Shown piece after piece: positions 1 to 8,274 of a DNA stretch of 64,000 bases. Origin of the DNA: an uncultured Lachnospiraceae bacterium (GTDB taxonomy: Bacteria > Bacillota > Clostridia > Lachnospirales > Lachnospiraceae); NCBI GenBank assembly GCA_902760755.1, contig CACWHK010000009.1, forward strand, positions 22,740-86,739, read 5' to 3'. A model generated the notes under the pieces. That model made no database searches, had not been told where the DNA came from, and saw nothing but the letters and a program-made list of their open reading frames with translations. Both the position numbers and the translations under genes were made by a program. Each line of letters starts with the position of its first letter. Positions within the stretch are counted from its first letter, which is position 1.

Positions 1-1583
1 CTGTGGAAGATCTGGATCTCCGACAGCTTGTTGATCAGCTGCTTTCGGTTCTCATACGCCTCCCCTTCAAGAAGGATAATGAATTCATCCCCTCCGACGC
101 GGAAGATATCACTGTCCTTAAATACTCCGCGCAGCATCATTGCCGCATCGGCGATATACTGATCCCCGGCCTTACGCCCCTTTGTCCGGTTTACTTCCTT
201 CAGTCCGTTCACATTACAGATCAGCAGGGCAAATGTAACACCCTCTTCGTTTTCGATCCTGCTGTCCAGGCTCATTTCCGACTGGACATAGAATCTCTTA
301 TTACTCAGGCCCGTCAGCATATCCTTATTCAGGATATTGCTTGCACTTCCAACTACAGCCTCGAACTCCTGAGCCTTTTTGCTCGCATCACTCACACTCG
401 CGACCGCGATGACGATATGATCGGAATCCTCCATGGGACGGATTGCAAACAGTGCATAAAATCCGACTTTTCCTTCCTGCACCAGCCTGTAACGAAGGAA
501 CAGTTTTCCGTTGTCCTTCAGGGCATTCAGAAGGCTCTCCTTCTGCAGAGCTACTGACAACGCGGGATAGTCCTCCGGGTGGACGTCCCTTATCATCGTG
601 TTCGCGGAATCCAGGAAGAAATCCGTTCCCTTTTCACCGGAGCCAAGCCTGGACTCCTTTGCATTCAGCTCGGTATAATCATTGGTATTAACGTCGATCC
701 GATAGATCACCTCATATCTTTGTGCCAGTGCAAGAGCGATCTCGTTGAACATCCGGCTTTCCGATGTGATTTCTTCCTCATGCCGGACCTGTTCATCCAT
801 ATTACGAACTGCGACCACCAGATGCTTACTGTCCGTGACTCGCCGGAAGGCCAGAATCCGAAGATACTGAATACGTCCGTCAAGAACCTGCCGGTAATCT
901 ATGATATGGCTGTTCGTTTCATCCAGAAACTGCAGAAGATTCTCTTTACCAAGCTCCCGCCGAAGCTTCTCCCGGTCCTCCGGATGGATGTGTTTCTCGA
1001 TATCCTCCTGTACATTTCGGAAGAAATCCTCCCCCTCATTGGCATAGCCAAGATCCGAAAAGCTACGGCTGGACCAGTATTCCGTGTACCTTCCGGTTTC
1101 GATATCGATATAATAGATTGCCTCAAACAGACTGCCCAGAGACTTGGCAATCTCGCCGAAAATCACCTGTTCCCGGTTCTCTTCCAGCTCCTGCCGGGTC
1201 TGTTTATCCACATTCTGTACGCCGATGATAATATCATCGTTATACATGCGAATGGTCTTCAGATAGTAATACTTCGGTTCATTATTGATATTCAGTCGAT
1301 ACCGAAGGTCAAAGGACTTCCCGTTCTTCAGCGCCTCCTCAACCTGTTCCTTCCGGAACGCCCGAAGAAATGTTCCCTGATCCTCCGGCCATACCAGCTC
1401 CCTGCAGTTACGGACCGTGCTTTCATAAAAACTGTCACCGGAAGAACGGACCACCAGTTCTTTATCGGCACCCTCCGCGGAGTACTCCACATAACTGTCG
1501 TCCTTCGAATCGATCACATAGATACTTTCATAGTCATTGGCAAGCGCAAGTGCCATTTCGGAAAAAGATACGTTCTTCGACAT
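1..1583 (-). CDS. PAS-repeat GGDEF protein, 3' end outside the window
   Basis: Signalling protein with three successive PAS-like sensor modules (about residues 1-130, 131-265 and 266-405) followed by a GGDEF domain from about residue 421. The GGDEF motif is intact (RVGGDEF, residues 497-501). However, the first metal-binding Asp of the usual DxD/DxN motif is Asn (CNVNGLK), the usual ND is NR and the usual GH is GR, and I see no RxxD inhibitory site. So the domain folds as a cyclase, but activity is doubtful (inference). No signal peptide or membrane segment is visible, so it is probably cytosolic. The ATG at 1583 follows GAGGTGATCCT. The frame is open to the window edge, giving at least 527 residues; the C-terminus is not visible. 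It could be a degenerate c-di-GMP receptor rather than an enzyme. Confidence 0.85.
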   Translation of the reverse strand, partial: MSKNVSFSEMALALANDYESIYVIDSKDDSYVEYSAEGADKELVVRSSGDSFYESTVRNCRELVWPEDQGTFLRAFRKEQVEEALKNGKSFDLRYRLNINNEPKYYYLKTIRMYNDDIIIGVQNVDKQTRQELEENREQVIFGEIAKSLGSLFEAIYYIDIETGRYTEYWSSRSFSDLGYANEGEDFFRNVQEDIEKHIHPEDREKLRRELGKENLLQFLDETNSHIIDYRQVLDGRIQYLRILAFRRVTDSKHLVVAVRNMDEQVRHEEEITSESRMFNEIALALAQRYEVIYRIDVNTNDYTELNAKESRLGSGEKGTDFFLDSANTMIRDVHPEDYPALSVALQKESLLNALKDNGKLFLRYRLVQEGKVGFYALFAIRPMEDSDHIVIAVASVSDASKKAQEFEAVVGSASNILNKDMLTGLSNKRFYVQSEMSLDSRIENEEGVTFALLICNVNGLKEVNRTKGRKAGDQYIADAAMMLRGVFKDSDIFRVGGDEFIILLEGEAYENRKQLINKLSEIQIFH

Positions 1584-1618
1584 AGGATCACCTCATTTAC
1601 CCGTCAATAGCTAGTTTT

Positions 1619-1624
1619 ATTATA
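1619..1624 (-). promoter_or_regulatory. extended -10 promoter of the PAS-GGDEF gene
   Basis: Read on the minus strand, TATAAT is preceded by TGT, making a TGnTATAAT extended -10, 35 bases upstream of the ATG. No good -35 hexamer sits 16-18 bases further upstream, which is acceptable for an extended -10 promoter. Confidence 0.45.
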
Positions 1625-1650
1625 ACAAAAACAGGCGCAAAACGCCATAA

Positions 1651-1712
1651 AAAAAGGAAGGCCGGAGGGCACAACATTTTTCATGGTGTACTCTTCGGCC
1701 TTCTTTTTTTTT
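1651..1712 (-). terminator. terminator of purC with long mismatched stem
   Basis: GAAGGCCG pairs with CGGCCTTC around an extended stem, with a run of T on both sides, so it can work in both directions. It lies directly after purC. The tip of the hairpin shows a short mismatch-interrupted stem with a five-base loop that recurs in two other hairpins of this window (see findings). Confidence 0.85.
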
Positions 1713-1718
1713 AACAAT

Positions 1719-2600
1719 TTATGCAAGGGGTTTTCCCGTGATCATCTCATAAGCCTGGAGATACTTCTCGATGGTCTTATCCACGATCTCCTGCGGCAGG
1801 AACCAGTTCGATGGCTCCTCCTTATTCTCATCGGACTTCAGCCAGTCCCGTGCAAACTGCTTATCGAAGGAGGGCTGTCCGTGACCGGGCTCGTAACCCT
1901 CTGCCGGCCAGAACCGGGAGGAATCCGGTGTCAGCATCTCATCACCCAACACGATCTCTCCGTTCTCATCCAGACCGAACTCGAACTTGGTATCCGCAAT
2001 GATGATGCCTCGGGTCAGTGCATAATCCGCACACTTCTTATAAAGAGCGATGGTGTAGTCACGCAGCTTCTCTGCATACTCCTCACCCTTGCCCGGGAAC
2101 TCCTTCTCCAGCACTTCGATAGAACGCTCATAGGATATATTCTCATCATGGTCCCCAATCTCTGCCTTCGTGGACGGGGTGTAGATCGGTTCAGGCAGCT
2201 TGTCGGACTCGATCAGGCCCTCGGGAAGTGTGATCCCGCAAACGGTCCCGTTCTCCTTGTAGCTTGCCCAGCCGGAGCCTGTGATGTAACCGCGCACGAT
2301 GCACTCGATGGGAAGCATGGTCAGCTTCTTGCACATCATGGAGTTGCCGTCGAACTGTGGCTGCTGAAAGAATTCCGGCATATCCTTCACATCCGCCGAG
2401 ATCATGTGATTCGGCAGGATATCACTTGTCATATCAAACCAGAACCGGGACATCTGTGTCAGCACGGTTCCCTTCTTCACGATCTTATTCTTCAGGATCA
2501 CGTCGTAGCAGCTGATACGGTCGGTTGCAACCATGATCAGGCTGTCGCCGTTATCGTAAATCTCACGTACCTTACCTTCTTTGATCGGTTTCATTTCCAT
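1719..2600 (-). CDS. purC: phosphoribosylaminoimidazole-succinocarboxamide synthase
   Basis: SAICAR synthase, an ATP-dependent cytosolic step of purine synthesis joining CAIR with aspartate. The 293-residue length fits the longer yeast-like bacterial class. Family signatures are clear: KEGKVREIYD at the N-terminus, the IVRGYITGSGW block near residue 100, then PIYTPSTKAEIGDHDENIS, and DTKFEFG in the C-terminal half. The ATG at 2600 has AGGAGGAGAAGATCC in front; an in-frame start further upstream would add about 57 low-complexity residues overlapping the previous gene and is unlikely. It stands alone without other pur genes. It follows the surface-protein gene at 2722 across a hairpin, so read-through from that operon is possible. 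Terminated at 1651-1712. Confidence 0.95.
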   Translation of the reverse strand: MEMKPIKEGKVREIYDNGDSLIMVATDRISCYDVILKNKIVKKGTVLTQMSRFWFDMTSDILPNHMISADVKDMPEFFQQPQFDGNSMMCKKLTMLPIECIVRGYITGSGWASYKENGTVCGITLPEGLIESDKLPEPIYTPSTKAEIGDHDENISYERSIEVLEKEFPGKGEEYAEKLRDYTIALYKKCADYALTRGIIIADTKFEFGLDENGEIVLGDEMLTPDSSRFWPAEGYEPGHGQPSFDKQFARDWLKSDENKEEPSNWFLPQEIVDKTIEKYLQAYEMITGKPLA

Positions 2601-2626
2601 GGATCTTCTCCTCCTTATGATAGGAA

Positions 2627-2658
2627 ATATGGGTGCCTCCTCTCGGAAACACCCATAT
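2627..2658 (-). promoter_or_regulatory. hairpin in front of purC
   Basis: ATATGGGTG pairs perfectly with CACCCATAT (9 bp) around a 14-base loop, 27 bases upstream of the purC start. There is no U-tract after it, so it is not a standard terminator. It could stabilise or limit read-through between the surface-protein gene and purC, or be a leader element. Confidence 0.5.
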
Positions 2659-2721
2659 AGAATAAATGATTTGTTCTTGAAAATCAAGGGGCAGTTCCGT
2701 TTTTCCCGCCCGATCCTGATC

Positions 2722-5067
2722 TTACTCCGATTCCGATGTACCCGGGGTTCCCGGCTCACTCTTTCGGTCATAGATCAGGAACGATCCCGGCGCAACGTTC
2801 GTATTCGCATCGATGCCCATGGCCTCAGCCTCATCCATGGTTATGGTGATCTGATCCAGAAGGTCCTCCGTACTTAGGTACACCTTCTTTCCGTTCTCCT
2901 TGTAGTAAATGGAGTAATAATTCTCCGGTACGAACTGGCTTGCCTTCCAGCATAGACTTTCCGCATCATACGTAAATGTGGTATACCCCGGCCAGCATCC
3001 GGTCGCTGCATCATATCCGTACTCCTCCACCGTCCGTTCCTTCGTCACGTTGGAACCGTCCTCCATCTTGCTACGATAGCAGTAATACTGCTTTCCGTCC
3101 TCCGGCAGACGGATTGATACATTCCTGAAAGTCAGAGACGGCTGAACATTTTCCACGGTATCCGCGAGGGTTGCACCCGGATAATAATACTCATACTTGT
3201 TATAATAGCGCCCCTCAAACCAGGTGTTGTACATGTAACCTACATTTCCCATATAGGATGCACCCTCGGTGGTCGCACCGTTGTCATAGAGATAGGTGTA
3301 CCCGGTTGCAGAGCCTCCGAAAATGGAGGTGATCAGCTGGATCCTGACATAGGATCCTTCCCCCACCGTTTTCCGGATCGTTGCCCAGGTAAGCCGCGGA
3401 ATGGTCTTTCCCGCATCCGTATCCACGGTCAGTGCACCATATTCCCGGATCCTTTTCGGTAGATCCGTCATGTTGATCTTTGTTGCCGCATCCTTTCCGG
3501 AGCCGTCAAAAAGAAATGTGTACAGGATCTGATCCTGATTGATTCCCTGTCCGCCGCCATTTCCCTGTCCGCCATATGATTTGGTTGTCCCCTGATAGGT
3601 GATGTCCACCAGCCAGTGGGAAGAGGAATTACTTGCTGTAGTCACGCCGGAATCCAGGCGCTTTGCCACGGCCGAAAGCTCTCCCGGGAATCCCACGGAA
3701 TCCAGCCGGTACGGGTACAGAGCCGAGATAAACATGGACTTATTATCCCGTCGTCCGTAAGGCTCCTGAATATAGTATCTTTGATCCACATGCGGTGAGG
3801 AAGAGATTCCGTAATACGGATAGGCTTCGCTCTTGTAGAGATCTCCGAGAACATACACCCCGCTGTAGAGGCAGATGCTTCCGAGTCCCGTCTGTACCGC
3901 ATCCATTTTATCAAAGAACGCTGTTTTACCCTTTGCATAGGTGTCGATCAGATAATCCACATCATCCATCACCTTTGCAACCTTGATCTTCGTATCCGTC
4001 TCTTCCGTCACATAGTTTTTCCGGTAGGTGGTTTCCCCTGTCGTAATGTTATAGACCGGAGTAGTCCCCGTCACTCTTCGCTGCACCAGGCAGAGCTCTC
4101 CTCCGTCCGTGTAAGATCCGGACGCGATAAAACCGCTCTTCACTCGGAGTGTTGATGCATTGACATATTTCACATCCTCATATTTCGAGCTGACAGGAGC
4201 GATGCTTCCGTCCGATTCACTGTAGACCGTATCATGATCCACGAAGCTGAAGCTATCCGGATCAGGGTTATCCGTCTGAATAAAAAAGAAATCATTAAAA
4301 GGTTCCAGAAGCGGCGTTACCATGTAGGTAAAGCTCGTATCGATGGCCGTGATTTCCTGTGCAGACACTGCCGTCTTTGTTGCCCCTGCATGCATCACCA
4401 CCTTATCATTCTTCACCCAGGCTCCGTCCTTATTCACCTTTGCCCCGTCCACGGTGGTATTGGTCACCAGGTAACCCTTGTTGTTAAAGTAATAGCAGAC
4501 CTGATCGATCCAGAGCCAGCGGGATTTCGGATACCAGCCGGACTGGTCGATAAAATACCAGCCGTTCTTATCCCTGCGCCAGACCGCCTTCCCATCTCTG
4601 CCGTCCCAGGTTCCGTCCTTTTTCATCCAATAGCCGTCGATATACTCTTCGGCAGCCATGGATCCGTCCTTTCGGAATGCATACCATTTCCCCGAAAGCT
4701 TCTTCCAGCCGGTAGCCATGGTCCCGTTCGGATTCAGATAGTACCAGTTGCTCTTCCACTGCTTCCACTTCTTTGTCTGGACCACGCCGTTGGTTCCGAT
4801 GAAGCACCAGCTGCTTCCATCCTTCGCCCAGCCGGTCTGAAGGAGCCCCTTCGAATCAAAGCAGTACCATTTCCCGGAAAGCTTCTTCCATCCGGTGGTA
4901 AGCTTTCCGGTCTCACCGTAGAAGCTGACCCCCTCCGATGTCTGAACCCAGCCGAGGTTTTCCTCCGCTGCATACGCAGGGATCTTCGGTGCCGTAGTCA
5001 GTGCGCCGAGAAGGACCGCAGCAAAAAGAGTCTTCGCGATCCACGTTCTTTGTCGTTTTCCGATCAT
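2722..5067 (-). CDS. secreted cell-wall-binding repeat protein, C-terminal region unknown
   Basis: Secreted protein of 781 residues. A signal peptide (basic start, hydrophobic core, AYAAE cleavage context near residue 34) is followed by a block of YYF/GW cell-wall-binding repeats up to about residue 230 (GWKKLSGKWY, GWAKDGSSW, WYYLNPNGTMATGW, GWYFIDQSGWY). The remaining 550 residues are rich in Tyr, Thr, Gly and Asp and I do not recognise a domain; no catalytic motif is evident. The repeats being N-terminal, unlike the other wall proteins of the window, suggests the large C-terminal part faces outward. ATG at 5067 with GGAGGGG before it. It follows the DUF2130 gene by 16 bases, so it probably closes that operon. 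Function unknown. Confidence 0.85.
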   Translation of the reverse strand: MIGKRQRTWIAKTLFAAVLLGALTTAPKIPAYAAEENLGWVQTSEGVSFYGETGKLTTGWKKLSGKWYCFDSKGLLQTGWAKDGSSWCFIGTNGVVQTKKWKQWKSNWYYLNPNGTMATGWKKLSGKWYAFRKDGSMAAEEYIDGYWMKKDGTWDGRDGKAVWRRDKNGWYFIDQSGWYPKSRWLWIDQVCYYFNNKGYLVTNTTVDGAKVNKDGAWVKNDKVVMHAGATKTAVSAQEITAIDTSFTYMVTPLLEPFNDFFFIQTDNPDPDSFSFVDHDTVYSESDGSIAPVSSKYEDVKYVNASTLRVKSGFIASGSYTDGGELCLVQRRVTGTTPVYNITTGETTYRKNYVTEETDTKIKVAKVMDDVDYLIDTYAKGKTAFFDKMDAVQTGLGSICLYSGVYVLGDLYKSEAYPYYGISSSPHVDQRYYIQEPYGRRDNKSMFISALYPYRLDSVGFPGELSAVAKRLDSGVTTASNSSSHWLVDITYQGTTKSYGGQGNGGGQGINQDQILYTFLFDGSGKDAATKINMTDLPKRIREYGALTVDTDAGKTIPRLTWATIRKTVGEGSYVRIQLITSIFGGSATGYTYLYDNGATTEGASYMGNVGYMYNTWFEGRYYNKYEYYYPGATLADTVENVQPSLTFRNVSIRLPEDGKQYYCYRSKMEDGSNVTKERTVEEYGYDAATGCWPGYTTFTYDAESLCWKASQFVPENYYSIYYKENGKKVYLSTEDLLDQITITMDEAEAMGIDANTNVAPGSFLIYDRKSEPGTPGTSESE

Positions 5068-5083
5068 GCGTCCCCTCCAAATC

Positions 5084-6430
5084 CTATGAATTCTTTATAT
5101 CCACCCCTGCCTCGGTAAACTTCTCCTGCATGGTGGGGTTGTTTTTTGTCAGCTTCTTGATGGTCAGATCCTCCAGCTTGTTATTGGCAAGCCGAAGCTG
5201 GTTATCCGATGCCTGAAGCTCGTCCCGCACCTTCTGCAGGTGCTGGATGGTTTTTTCGATCTCATCGATGGCATTCGAGAACCGCTTATTTGCCAGAGCG
5301 TAGTTCCGCGAGAACTTATCCTTAAAGTCCAGAAGGGAGGCTTCGAAGTTGGAAACGTCCACATTTCTGTTACGGATCTCCATCAGCTCCTTCTTCACCT
5401 GCATGGTGTCCCCTGCCGCGTTTCGCAGCATGGAAATGATGGGAATAAAGAACTGGGGCCGGATCACGTACATCTTCGGATAGAGATGGGACACATCCAC
5501 GATGCCCGTATTGTAGTAATCGTTGTCACTCTCCAGCATGGATACCAGCACCGCATACTCGCACCTTTTCTCGGTCCGGTCCTTATCCAGCTCCTTCAGA
5601 AAGTCCTCATTCTTATGCTTCGTGGCAGTCTGATCCGCTTCGTTCTTCATCTCAAACATGATGGAGATATACTCCACCCCATCCACGTAATCCCGGAAGA
5701 TATAATCTCCCTTGCTGCCGGACCGTGCATCATTGTCCTTCCCGAACTCCGCAGTCCGAAAGCCGGTGGCACGGAGCTTATTGAACTCCATCTCACAGTG
5801 CTGTTCCAGACTCTCTCCGATCATCTTCGTGGACTGACGAAGTTTGAAATCCTTGTACTGCTCGATCTGTTCATCCTTCATACGGAGCTCCTGCTCATGG
5901 GCCTGACGGACGCTTTCCTCCTTCAGGCGAAACTCCATATCCTTCTTTTCCATCTCATTTCGGAGGGTTCGGATCTCATCCTCCTTCTCACGGATCGCAT
6001 CCTTTACGGCGATTTCGCTGTCACGGTCCTTTCCCTGCAGCTTTGTTTCCAGAGCTGTGATCTTAGCGGCATTCTCCGCGTTTACGGCCTGGAGCTTTGC
6101 AGATGCATCCGCATTCACTGCCTGCAGCTTCGCAGCCGCCTCTGCATTTGCAGCCTGCAGCTTCGCAGCCGCCTCGGTGGCTGCCAGCTTCTCTCTTGCT
6201 TCCGCAGCCAGCAGCTTCTCATGCAGCTCTGCGATCTGCTGCTGCAGTACCTCACGGGTCTGCATCACGGCCTTCTCCAGCTGTGTCTCCTGCTTCTCCT
6301 CCAGCTGCTTCTTATTTTCCTCCACCAGACGCTGGAATTCCTGATTCCTCACCTGATCTACGATCTCTGCATAGCTGGACTCATCAATGGTAAACTGTGT
6401 CCCGCACTTGGGGCATACGATATATTCCAT
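5084..6430 (-). CDS. DUF2130 family coiled-coil protein
   Basis: 448-residue protein of the DUF2130 family, function unknown. Visible parts: an N-terminal CPKCG knuckle (residues 6-10), then a long coiled coil (about 25-200) containing an 11-residue pattern AAKLQAxNAxA repeated three to four times (residues 88-121), then the conserved core from about 200 to 340. In the core, GD at 241-242 followed by FEMKNE (E260, K262) resembles the D...ExK arrangement of PD-(D/E)xK nucleases; that reading is inference. The ATG at 6430 has GAGGAGATACGAG in front; an upstream in-frame start lacks such a site and overlaps the previous gene. Sits between the 166-residue unknown gene (38-base gap) and the cell-wall protein (16-base gap), so co-transcribed. 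Confidence 0.85.
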   Translation of the reverse strand: MEYIVCPKCGTQFTIDESSYAEIVDQVRNQEFQRLVEENKKQLEEKQETQLEKAVMQTREVLQQQIAELHEKLLAAEAREKLAATEAAAKLQAANAEAAAKLQAVNADASAKLQAVNAENAAKITALETKLQGKDRDSEIAVKDAIREKEDEIRTLRNEMEKKDMEFRLKEESVRQAHEQELRMKDEQIEQYKDFKLRQSTKMIGESLEQHCEMEFNKLRATGFRTAEFGKDNDARSGSKGDYIFRDYVDGVEYISIMFEMKNEADQTATKHKNEDFLKELDKDRTEKRCEYAVLVSMLESDNDYYNTGIVDVSHLYPKMYVIRPQFFIPIISMLRNAAGDTMQVKKELMEIRNRNVDVSNFEASLLDFKDKFSRNYALANKRFSNAIDEIEKTIQHLQKVRDELQASDNQLRLANNKLEDLTIKKLTKNNPTMQEKFTEAGVDIKNS

Positions 6431-6468
6431 CTCGTATCTCCTCTTCTTTTTTACGCTTCCTTCTCCAC

Positions 6469-6969
6469 TCATGCAGACCAAAGTCTGCGGATCCTCTTCA
6501 TTCGTTCATTCTCCACATGCCACACCTTCCGGATCGGCCAGGGGAGATCCAGGATGTAGTCCCGGTCCTCCTTAGACAGCTTCTCCAGTTCAAAGAGAAA
6601 CCTGTCTCTGTCAGCGTACAGCCGGTATCCGAAGTTCACCTCCACATAGCTTTGCTCAGGAACCGCAACCTCCTCCACCACCTGACGCATGGAGGTTTTT
6701 CCGTAGGGCCCATGCTCCTGCACATAACGCACCCTGCGTGTGGTTCCGGGCACCGGCTCCGTCAGGCTGATCACACCTGCATCCAGATAATGCCTCCACA
6801 CCAAATCAGCCACGATTTCCTTCTTTGTAGGAAATGCCAGCCGCCCTGTGATCTCCGTTACGGTCATGCCCGCATCCGCCATATGCCGGATTGCATCTCC
6901 GCTGGCAAAATCATTTATAAAACCGGAAAGCGTTTGTTGAAATGTTTGATTCTGCTCCATAGTCGTCAC
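6469..6969 (-). CDS. conserved hypothetical protein, possible helix-turn-helix
   Basis: 166-residue cytosolic protein that I do not recognise. The segment around residues 25-65 (MADAGMTVTEITGRL followed by a second helix) looks like a helix-turn-helix, and the C-terminal third is charged with a conserved-looking LPWPIRKVWH motif. No signal peptide or membrane segment. The GTG at 6969 overlaps the TGA of the upstream solute-binding protein gene (GTGA), typical of translational coupling; an ATG at 6960 is an alternative start. Its position inside the cyclase/binding-protein operon suggests a link with that signalling pathway, but no function can be assigned. Confidence 0.75.
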   Translation of the reverse strand: MTTMEQNQTFQQTLSGFINDFASGDAIRHMADAGMTVTEITGRLAFPTKKEIVADLVWRHYLDAGVISLTEPVPGTTRRVRYVQEHGPYGKTSMRQVVEEVAVPEQSYVEVNFGYRLYADRDRFLFELEKLSKEDRDYILDLPWPIRKVWHVENERMKRIRRLWSA

Positions 6970-8264
6970 TGCCCGCTGATCACGGCCTGAATATTCTCCA
7001 GGATTATTGCGGCCGCATCTTTGGAGGTCATCTTGTCGTAGAGATACTCATCTGCACCGGATTTGAAGGCGTCGATAATGCTTTCGTTCTCCATGTTGGT
7101 GATGATCAGGTGCAGGTCCTCCTGATGCTCGTTCATTTCCTGCACGGCCTTGTACTCATTTGTCTCCGAAAGACCTTCCTCCTTCAGGGCTTCCACGGCC
7201 GCATCACTGACGGGTACTCCCTTCTCGGTTTTCTGCAGCTTTGCCATGTCCGGATCGTTCAGAAGGAAGTTAAGCAGCTTTGCCGCCTCCTCGGGATGCT
7301 CCGTATCGGCACTGATGGCCCACATGGTGGCAGGCTTGGTATACCAGCCGGAGAGCTTCGCATCCGGAAGCTCCGGATAGCTGCCCCGGGCCACGGTGAC
7401 ACCGGTCTCGGCCAGTCCGTCGCAATAGATCTTCGTATCGCTGATCCAGCACATGGTTCCGATCACTTCTCCGGACATGTACATGGAACGGTCAAAGGTA
7501 TCCAGCGGGCAGATCACATGCTCCTCCACCAGCTTCCTGTAAAACTGAAGCAGAGAATCGATCCCTGCAGCGTCTACAGCAAGGCTTCCGTCCTCGTTGA
7601 AGAAGTTCACGCCGCTGCTTTGCTCATAGTAGGCGATCATCAGCAGGAAGAGGTGCTTCTTGGCAAGACCGAGCACATACTTTCCTTCCGGCTTCAGTAC
7701 CTTTGCAACCGTAAAAAGATCATCCCAGGTCTTCGGAACGCTGAGGCCGTAGCTGTCCAGGATATCCTGATTATAGTAAAAGGTATGGGTGTTCATGGCG
7801 ATGGGGAGCGCGTTCAGCTTCCCGTTCTTTGTGCCGTAGGAGAGTTCTTCCTCCGTGAAGTTTTCCAGGGCGATATAGTCCTTCAGCTCGTTCAGATCAT
7901 AGAAGCCCTCACCGTCCCGGGAATAGACATTCAGCCATGCGTAGTTGATCTGCATCACGTCCGATTCGGTGTGGGATTCCATCCAAACCTTCGTCCGCTT
8001 TTCATATCCGTTCCATACGCCGTAGCGGTAGGCCACATCAATCTCCGGGTTTCGCTCCTGAAAGAGGTTGACCCCCTCCATGGTATACTTGTGACGACCG
8101 TCATTTCCCCACCAGGACATCTGGATATTCGTCGGGTCCGTTTCATTTCCTGCGGCATCCGGGATGCGGTGCAGGATCATGATCACGGCCATGAAAATAA
8201 AGCCTGATGCCATAAGCAGGATCAGGAAAAGCAGAAGTAGTTTATTTCTTCGCTTCTGATTCAT
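6966..8264 (-). CDS. membrane-anchored extracellular solute-binding protein, family 1 type
   Basis: 432-residue protein resembling sugar ABC-transporter binding proteins (family 1): after one hydrophobic segment (about residues 9-31), the mature part begins with QMSWWGNDGRHKYTMEGVNLFQE and carries the LPIAMNTHTFYYNQDILDSYG and PKTWDDLFTVAK blocks typical of the fold. There is no lipobox Cys, so it is likely held by an uncleaved N-terminal helix on the outer face. Starts 10 bases after a sensor diguanylate cyclase gene, with AAGGAGATTTCT before the ATG. No permease or ATPase gene lies nearby. The context suggests it presents a ligand to the cyclase sensor rather than to a transporter (inference). 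Confidence 0.85.
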   Translation of the reverse strand: MNQKRRNKLLLLFLILLMASGFIFMAVIMILHRIPDAAGNETDPTNIQMSWWGNDGRHKYTMEGVNLFQERNPEIDVAYRYGVWNGYEKRTKVWMESHTESDVMQINYAWLNVYSRDGEGFYDLNELKDYIALENFTEEELSYGTKNGKLNALPIAMNTHTFYYNQDILDSYGLSVPKTWDDLFTVAKVLKPEGKYVLGLAKKHLFLLMIAYYEQSSGVNFFNEDGSLAVDAAGIDSLLQFYRKLVEEHVICPLDTFDRSMYMSGEVIGTMCWISDTKIYCDGLAETGVTVARGSYPELPDAKLSGWYTKPATMWAISADTEHPEEAAKLLNFLLNDPDMAKLQKTEKGVPVSDAAVEALKEEGLSETNEYKAVQEMNEHQEDLHLIITNMENESIIDAFKSGADEYLYDKMTSKDAAAIILENIQAVISGQ

Positions 8265-8274
8265 AGAAATCTCC

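Noticed and set aside
579-1610. Plus-strand open frame opposite the PAS-GGDEF gene
   Set aside because: The minus strand encodes recognisable PAS and GGDEF motifs in a continuous frame; the plus-strand frame is its shadow.
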